From: Treponema primitia ZAS-2
GTDB lineage: Bacteria > Spirochaetota > Spirochaetia > Treponematales > Breznakiellaceae
DNA length: 64,000 bases
Assembly: GCF_000214375.1 (NCBI RefSeq)
Contig: NC_015578.1
Span: 2,046,001-2,110,000, forward strand
Direction: 5' to 3'
Positions 51,429 to 56,792 of the stretch are shown here, in pieces. The notes under the pieces were generated by a model, which saw only the letters and a program-made list of their open reading frames with translations, had not been told where the DNA came from and made no database searches. Position 1 is the first letter of the stretch. The number at the start of each line of letters is the position of its first letter. Position numbers and translations under genes: made by a program.

Positions 51429-51848
51429 ATGATTGATTATGGAAAACTGAAAAAATCCCTGACCCACCTGATTCTGCAATACCGGAATTATACCAGCCTT
51501 GCGGAAAGGGCAGGGCTTTTGGAAATAGATCGGGAAGCCGTTGCGGAGTCGGTAATTCAGCGTTTCGAAGTATGCTACGATTGTTTGTGGAAACTGTTGA
51601 AACGGTACCTGGGGGAACAACTGGGCATTGCGGAACTTCCCAATAGCCCCAAACCCCTGCTGAGGATTGCCTTTGAAAACCGGCTTTTTCCATCGATAGA
51701 ACAATGGCTGCGCTATGCCGATGCCAGGACCGGTACTGCCCATGATTATTCCGGGGACAAAGCCGGTGAAACCCTGAAACTGGCTGGTCCTTTTATCAAT
51801 GACGCTATCGCCCTCTACCAGATAATGGCCGGTGAACCATGGACCTGA
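51429..51848 (+). CDS. HEPN-type partner of nucleotidyltransferase (HI0074-like)
   Basis: 139 residues, helical. SVIQRFEVCYDCLWKLLKRYL and the RTGTAHDY segment (R-x4-H, HEPN signature) match the 'nucleotidyltransferase substrate-binding' family. In characterised HEPN/MNT pairs the HEPN protein is an RNase toxin and the MNT protein inactivates it by adding AMP. It overlaps the MNT gene by 10 bases. Confidence 0.85.
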   Translation: MIDYGKLKKSLTHLILQYRNYTSLAERAGLLEIDREAVAESVIQRFEVCYDCLWKLLKRYLGEQLGIAELPNSPKPLLRIAFENRLFPSIEQWLRYADARTGTAHDYSGDKAGETLKLAGPFINDAIALYQIMAGEPWT

Positions 51849-52141
51849 AGGATGTGGCCATGCAGCAAAAGGATCGGGACCTTTTGTCGGCCCTGGTCGG
51901 TGAATTTCTGCCCCATACGGCCGTGTGGGTTTTTGGTTCCCGGATTAAGGGTACATCCCTCCCCTACTCGGATCTTGATTTAGTTGTTTTTACTAATCCT
52001 GAACAGCAGCAGCAAGTTTCCTTGCTAAAAGAAGCCCTGGAGGAATCAAATTTACCCTTCAGGGTGGATGTACTTGAATGGAACGCCATACCTGAGAGTT
52101 TCAAAGAAACCATTAAAACTAAGTACGCGGTTATCGCTTAA
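51839..52141 (+). CDS. MNT-type minimal nucleotidyltransferase antitoxin
   Basis: 100 residues. GSRIKGTSLPYSDLDLVV (33-50) has the GS motif and the D-x-D of minimal nucleotidyltransferases, followed by the third acidic strand (RVDVLEW). Partner of the HEPN gene just upstream. Order HEPN then MNT, overlapping. Confidence 0.87.
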   Translation: MDLKDVAMQQKDRDLLSALVGEFLPHTAVWVFGSRIKGTSLPYSDLDLVVFTNPEQQQQVSLLKEALEESNLPFRVDVLEWNAIPESFKETIKTKYAVIA

Positions 52142-52162
52142 CCGGGCGGTCAGGCCGCCGTT

Positions 52163-53140
52163 TTACCACTCCCCGCATTCCCAGACATAGGAGCAGGTCA
52201 GCCAGGCGTTACGGGCGGACATGACGACCGGGTTGAAGGGCTTGGCGTCCGGGGAGGCTGCGAGCCAGCGGAGGGTATCGGCGATGAGGGTTTGGGCTGG
52301 GCCGCTTTTCAGCCAGGTGGCGGCTTTTTCCAGTTTGCCGGGCTTTCCCAGGGGGATGGCCCAGAGTATTTCGGCTTGGAGGCCGAAACGGTTGTCACCG
52401 GGGCCGGGGAAGACCGAGGCTTCCAGGATACTGGAACGGTTGGCGGGCAGATCCCGCACCCTGCTCAGGGGCGCATAGACCCAACTGGTTTCTTTGCCCA
52501 GGAGAACCTGCCAGATATCCGGCCAGTTAAAGGTTGCGGCACCCCGGGGAAAGGGGGCTCTGCGAAAAAGCGCTTCCCCGGTGCTTTGCCAGATATCCCC
52601 ATCCCGGGGGAATTCCCCCTCGGGGCGTTCCAGGAAGCGGGCGGTCCAGGCCTGTACCGCAGCGGGGTCGGAGCCGGGGATGAGGAGCGTACCCTCCCCT
52701 GCTGACTCTACGCGCTGCCGGGTAAGGCCGGGAAAGTTATTGTTACGGAACACCATCCAGGGGTCAAGGGCCAGGACCAGGGCGCCCTGGTATTCCAGGT
52801 CAAAGGAAAGCCGGGGATAGACCATCACCGGTTCGGCAAGCTCCGCCCGTTTCCGGGTGATGAGAAAGCCCTTGGCCTTTGCCGGGGGAGCTTCGCCGGG
52901 TTTTAAGCTTTGTATGCCCTTAAAGCCCCGGGGGGGAGTCCCGGCGGCCAGAACCTGGCGCCAGGGGCTTTCCAGTTCTTCCTCCACATACCAGGTCATG
53001 GTTGGGCGGGTCAGGGCAAAGAATAGTATCCCTGCCAGGGCCAGGAAGGCAAGAGCCGCGCCAAGCCGGAAGCGCCGGGAAAGGCCCCTGCTCAAGAGGC
53101 TTTTCCCGGACCCGGGTTTCTTCTGCGGGAAGTTCCGCAT
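52163..53140 (-). CDS. Membrane-anchored protein, unknown function
   Basis: 325 residues. A basic N-terminus and one membrane segment at about 26-43 (LGAALAFLALAGILFFAL), then a large extracytoplasmic domain rich in Trp and Pro (WYVEEELESPWRQVL, DIWQVLLGKETSWVYAPLSRVRDLP). The end (ARNAWLTCSYVWECGEW) looks like the tail of a solute-binding or substrate-binding-like fold. I do not recognise it beyond that. Confidence 0.65.
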   Translation of the reverse strand: MRNFPQKKPGSGKSLLSRGLSRRFRLGAALAFLALAGILFFALTRPTMTWYVEEELESPWRQVLAAGTPPRGFKGIQSLKPGEAPPAKAKGFLITRKRAELAEPVMVYPRLSFDLEYQGALVLALDPWMVFRNNNFPGLTRQRVESAGEGTLLIPGSDPAAVQAWTARFLERPEGEFPRDGDIWQSTGEALFRRAPFPRGAATFNWPDIWQVLLGKETSWVYAPLSRVRDLPANRSSILEASVFPGPGDNRFGLQAEILWAIPLGKPGKLEKAATWLKSGPAQTLIADTLRWLAASPDAKPFNPVVMSARNAWLTCSYVWECGEW

Positions 53141-53167
53141 GTTTTTTCTACTAATACTTCAATCCTC

Positions 53168-53194
53168 CGAAAAAGGTGACTGTCACCTTTTTCG
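53168..53194. repeat. 27-bp perfect palindrome with GGTGACWGTCACC core
   Basis: CGAAAAAGGTGAC-T-GTCACCTTTTTCG, 13-bp arms around one base, just upstream of the gene at 53140 on the minus strand. The 13-bp core recurs at 55808-55820 and 63004-63016 (the latter inside a coding region). Confidence 0.7.
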
Positions 53195-53384
53195 CGCCTT
53201 TCCTGTCCTTTCCCATAAGTTCCTACTTTAGATTATTTTACTACAGGATAAGGAATTAGTCAACTATTTCCTTTCCTCCGGATTCCTCATTTCTCCCTGC
53301 TTTCCTGGGTTTTCCCAGGATATTGCTAACACAACTGCAAACAAAATCAATAAAACAGTAATACTAACAGCGTGTAAAAAAGCT
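53195..53384. other. Intergenic, nothing recognisable
   Basis: 190 bases. It holds only GGTTTTCCCAGG-type repeats and an imperfect CAGTAATACTA; I see no gene or RNA. Confidence 0.3.
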
Positions 53385-53421
53385 AAAAAAGCCTCCGGCG
53401 GTAATCCGGGGGCTTTTCGTT
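53385..53421. terminator. Bidirectional terminator
   Basis: AAAAAAGCC-t-CCGG ... CCGG-g-GGCTTTT, with A-rich and T-rich sides, so it can serve both the minus-strand genes at 53451 on and anything from the left. Confidence 0.7.
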
Positions 53422-53450
53422 TCTACTGTGCTGATGGGGGGGGGCTTAGT

Positions 53451-53777
53451 CTATAAGTAGATTAAATCCTTGGGCGGTGTAGGCGCGGCTGTTTTGAAGG
53501 AACACAGGCTGCATTTTTCCTTGTCCTGGCAATGGGAGCAGACTGTTTCCGCTGCGTAGAGGGACGGCAATAGCTCTACCAGGCGAGATACTGCAGCGGG
53601 CATACTGCAGCCTAAAGCCCAGGCTAGGCGCCTGACCGTGACAGTGGCTGCGGCTGAAAACTGCGGCGTATAGGGTTTATAAGCGGTGAAGGTTTTTCCC
53701 TGTGCCTTGGTGGCGGCGGGAACCGAGCGCCGGGCGTTAACCCCGGCTTGTGTTAAATTCTGGTTATCGTCCAACAT
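53451..53777 (-). CDS. Small protein with CxxC-x5-CxxC motif
   Basis: 108 residues from ATG 53775-53777 (AAGGGG upstream). A TTG 6 bases earlier is possible. The middle (ATVTVRRLAWALGCSMPAAVSRLVELL) looks like a helix-turn-helix or ribbon-helix-helix, and CSHCQDKEKCSLC near the C-terminus would hold a zinc or iron-sulfur site. Perhaps a regulator. Family not recognised. Third gene of a minus-strand unit with hairpin leaders. Confidence 0.55.
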   Translation of the reverse strand: MLDDNQNLTQAGVNARRSVPAATKAQGKTFTAYKPYTPQFSAAATVTVRRLAWALGCSMPAAVSRLVELLPSLYAAETVCSHCQDKEKCSLCSFKTAAPTPPKDLIYL

Positions 53778-53796
53778 AGACAACCCCTTAAAATGA

Positions 53797-53850
53797 TGTA
53801 AGCCCGGCAGCTAGGGCCGGGCAGGCAGGGCCGGAAGGCGCCCTGCTGTG
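53797..53850 (-). promoter_or_regulatory. GC-rich double-hairpin leader A
   Basis: GCCCGGC-agcta-GGGCCGGGC, then CAGGGC-cggaaggc-GCCCTG, and CTGTGGC, in the gap between the 71- and 108-residue genes. Leader B (54442-54503) has the same two stems in the same order, followed by the same AAGGGG-TRGTCT-ATG start. Confidence 0.55.
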
Positions 53851-53858
53851 GCAATGGT

Positions 53859-54074
53859 TCAAACGGCTTCTAAAGCTTCTTCTACTTCCTCTTCTTCCAG
53901 ACCGGTGATAGACATGATCTGATCTATATCCAGGCCGCAACGGTGAAACTGCCGGGCAATTTCCTGGAATTTAAGCTCAAACTCGTCGTATACACTGATT
54001 ACGCCATCTTCATAGCCTTCTATGCGTCCCTGTTCGAATCCATCAAAAAAGGGATCATCTTCTAACTGCAGCAT
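53859..54074 (-). CDS. Small acidic protein, unknown function
   Basis: 71 residues, acidic, starting MLQLEDDPFFDGFEQGRIEG. The end DIDQIMSITGLEEEEVEEALEAV resembles the C-terminal helix-turn-helix tail found in PD-(D/E)XK 'Rpn/transposase-like' proteins, so it may be a stand-alone tail or remnant. AGGAGG precedes the ATG. Confidence 0.55.
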   Translation of the reverse strand: MLQLEDDPFFDGFEQGRIEGYEDGVISVYDEFELKFQEIARQFHRCGLDIDQIMSITGLEEEEVEEALEAV

Positions 54075-54089
54075 AATAGCCTCCTAAAA

Positions 54090-54122
54090 AAAGGTAATAA
54101 CTCCGGCAGCCAAGGCCGGGGG
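54090..54122 (-). promoter_or_regulatory. Single-hairpin leader C
   Basis: CCGGCAGCCAAGGCCGG before the 71-residue gene, close in sequence to the first stem of leader A (CCGGCAGCTAGGGCCGG). Confidence 0.4.
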
Positions 54123-54131
54123 AATGGAAAC

Positions 54132-54428
54132 CTAGAACATAGAGAGCTGCCCCCCTGGGCCTATGGCGTGGGTGGCAACTACCTGGGAAGCCCACTGCTG
54201 GGCTGTGGTTCTGCGGTGGAAATACCGTTTTAACGTGTAGTAGTTTCCATAACTGGACAGGGAGGGGGGCGGCAAGGCCTGAGCCCTGACCGGAGAGACA
54301 AAGGGGCAGCAATGGACCCGGCTATGATGGCATGGAAACACCAAAACAGAGGCGCAATAATACTGTTTAGGCGTATGGATGGCGGGGGCGCTGTCCCCGG
54401 CGTATAGTAGGTGACGGTAATCTGGCAT
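54132..54428 (-). CDS. Small protein of unknown function
   Basis: 98 residues from ATG 54426-54428, with AAAGGGG upstream and the same start context as the gene at 53777. Rich in His, Tyr and Cys (CHHSRVHCCPFV). An overlapping frame (54055-54312) is also open but has no ribosome site. Coding status is supported by the leader and promoter rather than by sequence conservation. Confidence 0.4.
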   Translation of the reverse strand: MPDYRHLLYAGDSAPAIHTPKQYYCASVLVFPCHHSRVHCCPFVSPVRAQALPPPSLSSYGNYYTLKRYFHRRTTAQQWASQVVATHAIGPGGQLSMF

Positions 54429-54441
54429 AGACTACCCCTTT

Positions 54442-54503
54442 AGCATAATAGAGGCCTGGCAACAACGACCAGGCCGGCAGGGCTGGTTAAGCCCTGCTGT
54501 GTA
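54442..54503 (-). promoter_or_regulatory. GC-rich double-hairpin leader B
   Basis: AGGCCTGG-caacaacga-CCAGGCC, then CAGGGC-tggttaa-GCCCTG and CTGTGTA. Same architecture as leader A. It lies in the 5' leader directly downstream of the promoter at 54518. Confidence 0.55.
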
Positions 54504-54517
54504 GTGTCATATAGAAT

Positions 54518-54546
54518 ATGGTATCATGAAACAGTAAAAGTGTCAA
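54518..54546 (-). promoter_or_regulatory. Promoter for the small-gene unit
   Basis: On the minus strand TTGACA (54541-54546), 17 bases, TACCAT (54518-54523). The transcript would begin about 10 bases later and open with leader B. Confidence 0.65.
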
Positions 54547-54734
54547 CATAAATTTTTTAATGATACTATTATTACTAACAGTAATACTGCGAACATAATG
54601 ACTAGCCGGGCCTCAGAGATAAAGTAAAATATACGGAGGAATCCCCCGGCGTGACTTCTTAAAAGAATACAAAACAAGCGCACCTGCCAAGGGGCGGTGA
54701 TTTTCTGATACCGAAACGTTTACTTGCCCTTTAC
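54547..54734. other. Intergenic, with one CAGTAATACTG copy
   Basis: AT-rich. Contains CAGTAATACTG (54579-54589). A short plus-strand coding-like end (RRDFLKEYKTSAPAKGR, then a stop, about 54635-54687) may be debris. Confidence 0.3.
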
Positions 54735-54868
54735 TACTAATGGACAGAATATGTCAATACGCTGAACACTGACGGGAAAGATGGGCCTGGAAGCCTTGTG
54801 GTGCAGGGAGCCCCCCCCCTGCATGACGCCTGGCATTATCAGCGCTGGAACCTGTTTAATTATAAAGA
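54735..54868 (+). pseudogene. Gene fragment running into the YkgJ gene
   Basis: The frame YVNTLNTDGKDGPGSL, then VVQGAPPLHDAWHYQRWNLF is coding-like and has the moderate GC of the core genome. It changes abruptly into AT-rich sequence that is the end of the minus-strand YkgJ gene. It may be the broken end of a gene interrupted by the AT-rich insertion. Confidence 0.3.
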
Positions 54869-55660
54869 TTTCATTTCTCCGTCAATTATTGCCAATAAAT
54901 CGACTTCTATTCCCTGCATATCACTTTTATATTTTCCAGGATGTGTTTTTTCCAATGCCATTGATATAATTGTTAGAATTTCCAGCTTCATAGAATGGGA
55001 TAGAAAATATTCTAAATTTGGGTCCTGTTTAATGGTTTTGCTTAAATTATCAAATTTATCATACGTCTTAAAAGTAGTATCGTCAAAATGAAATTCCTTG
55101 CTATCATTATCAAGACCACTAAAATCTATAGTTTCAGCCTTAGATCCTAATTGTTCATACAATAATTTTTGGTTTTCGTCTATGACTGGATTATAAGATA
55201 TTTTGCATTGAACAGATGAGAAATATGAGAAACATATCTGTGGGCTAAATGTATATATAAGGCAACCATTCTGTTCATCAACAAAAGGACAAGTAAATAC
55301 GGTAAATCCAAATGTGGCATATTCTTCAAGAGTATCGTTGCGATTAGTATCTACAGGCAGAGAATCAATATAGGCTCTTGCTTTTATTCTTTTATCAATA
55401 CACTTTTTGTAAAATGGAAAAAGTTCATTATATGGTATGGCCTCAAAAACTTTTGAGAGAATATAGCTGCTTAATGTATCAACAGTTAAACTAAGAGAAT
55501 GACAACAAAGATTGCAGCCCTTATGACAAAAAACTTTTCTATCGTGCATATTTGATAAAACATGATTACGATTACTTTCTATTACTTTCATACAGGCAAT
55601 AAGGCTCTTGTCTGTCGTTTTTTGAGAAAAGCGAAGTTTGTTGTAATATTTTTCAAACAT
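54860..55660 (-). CDS. YkgJ-family cysteine-cluster protein
   Basis: 266 residues. The C-x3-C-x2-C-C motif at Cys45, 49, 52, 53 (CHKGCNLCC) with further Cys at the FTCPFVDEQNGCLIYTFSP region match the YkgJ/flagellin-methylase-like family thought to bind zinc or an iron-sulfur cluster. The role is unclear. AT content is well above the GC-rich flanks, a sign of horizontal transfer. Confidence 0.75.
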   Translation of the reverse strand: MFEKYYNKLRFSQKTTDKSLIACMKVIESNRNHVLSNMHDRKVFCHKGCNLCCHSLSLTVDTLSSYILSKVFEAIPYNELFPFYKKCIDKRIKARAYIDSLPVDTNRNDTLEEYATFGFTVFTCPFVDEQNGCLIYTFSPQICFSYFSSVQCKISYNPVIDENQKLLYEQLGSKAETIDFSGLDNDSKEFHFDDTTFKTYDKFDNLSKTIKQDPNLEYFLSHSMKLEILTIISMALEKTHPGKYKSDMQGIEVDLLAIIDGEMKSL

Positions 55661-55807
55661 GATTAAACAAAATTTTACATTATATCTACAAAACCAGTCA
55701 AGGAGTTAGGCCGTCTAACGCTTTTTCCTGCTATTCAATTCCCTGTATCCGGCTGGGAGGCTGGGGGGATTTTGACTCTTTTTATGAGTATGGTATCCCC
55801 CCCAAAA

Positions 55808-55820
55808 GGTGACTGTCACC
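55808..55820. repeat. GGTGACTGTCACC palindrome
   Basis: Second copy of the core of 53168-53194, in the gap downstream of the gene that ends at 55846. Confidence 0.65.
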
Positions 55821-55845
55821 ATTTCCTGCCCCCGATGATGACCGG

Positions 55846-56703
55846 TTATATAAAGTCCCCCGCCGTAAACACAAAGCTCGCCGCAGAGGGGGCGGGGCTG
55901 GTGGGGGGCACGGTGGTGGTCATGTTCCCGTAGATGTGGACCGTCTCGCTCATCCCCGCCGTCCCATTCGCGCTGTTCTTCAGCTCCGCCCGGAGCAGGT
56001 ATTCCCCGGCAGCCAGTCCTGTCTTGGTCCCGGTCAGGGTACTGGAGGGGATGGCGGAAGGGGTCAGGTTGACCTCGTCCCCGCCCTCAAAGTTTTGCAG
56101 GGTCAGGCTGAGGACCGTGGTCCCCGCCGGGTATTTGATGGTATACTTCAGCGTCCCGTCACTGGTCTCAATCCTCCCGTCCACGGGTTTCAGCGTCACC
56201 GTGACGGTGACGGTGGTGTCATTGGTCACGGTGATGGTGGTGCTGCCGCTGACATTCCCGACCCCGGTCCCCACCAGGTTAGCGTCGTCCTCGTAGCCAA
56301 CATATGCCTTCACGTCCAGGGTGTAGGACCCCGCCGCCAGGATGAAGTTCCCGGAGCTGTCCCGGTCCGCTTTCACCGGCGTGGGACTACCCTCTATAGC
56401 CATCCAAGTATAAGTATAGGTAAGCCCCGATGGAAGCGGCGGCGTTGGGTACGCAGTCCGCTGCGGACCCGAAACTTCAAACCCGGAAACCTCCACCCGC
56501 ACCGTGCCCAGCCTACCGCCCTCCGGGCCGCCCACCGGCGCCGCACACCCCGCCAGCGCCAGCACGAAGCCCAACGCCCAGAGCTGGAGTTTCGGCACAG
56601 CCGAAACTCCCAGCAAGTTCCGAAGGAACTTGCCGACCAGGGCGAAGCCTATCCCGCAGAAAAGGTATCTGACACCAATCGCTTTTCGTTTACCATTCAT
56701 CAT
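55846..56703 (-). CDS. Surface lipoprotein, Ig-like, with palindrome-bearing signal region
   Basis: 285 residues from ATG 56701-56703 (AAGGAG upstream). The start reads MMNGKRKAIGVRYLFCGIGF, then KFLRNLLGVSAVPKLQ, a stretch written by two palindromes (56586-56610, 56613-56633), then LWALGFVLALAGC, a lipobox. After this, Ig-like repeats (YTYTWMAIEG, GSYTLDVKAYVG, TVTVTVTLKPVDG). Its leader and signal are shared with the 984-residue gene at 59747, so it is a truncated paralogue without GLUG repeats. Confidence 0.72.
   Translation of the reverse strand: MMNGKRKAIGVRYLFCGIGFALVGKFLRNLLGVSAVPKLQLWALGFVLALAGCAAPVGGPEGGRLGTVRVEVSGFEVSGPQRTAYPTPPLPSGLTYTYTWMAIEGSPTPVKADRDSSGNFILAAGSYTLDVKAYVGYEDDANLVGTGVGNVSGSTTITVTNDTTVTVTVTLKPVDGRIETSDGTLKYTIKYPAGTTVLSLTLQNFEGGDEVNLTPSAIPSSTLTGTKTGLAAGEYLLRAELKNSANGTAGMSETVHIYGNMTTTVPPTSPAPSAASFVFTAGDFI
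56586..56633. repeat. Two adjacent palindromes in a coding region
   Basis: GGAGTTTCGGC-aca-GCCGAAACTCC (56586-56610) and GCAAGTTCC-gaa-GGAACTTGC (56613-56633), in frame within the lipoprotein signal region. Confidence 0.8.
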
Positions 56704-56732
56704 ACCTATACTCCTTATATACTCTCAGCCCT

Positions 56733-56778
56733 GGAGCTTGGCTCCGCCAAACTCCAAGCAAGTTCCGCAGGAACTTGC
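56733..56778. repeat. Two adjacent palindromes, intergenic copy
   Basis: GGAGCTTGGC-tcc-GCCAAACTCC (56733-56755) and GCAAGTTCC-gca-GGAACTTGC (56758-56778). Diverged copies of the coding pair. They show that the unit is not limited to reading frames. Confidence 0.75.
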
Positions 56779-56792
56779 CCATAGCCTTTTTA

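Noticed and set aside
55705-55719. GTTAGGC ... GTCTAAC resembling integron core sites
   Set aside because: The boxes are in the wrong order for an attC (GTTRRRY should be last), only 1 base apart, and there are no L boxes or cassette genes next to them.
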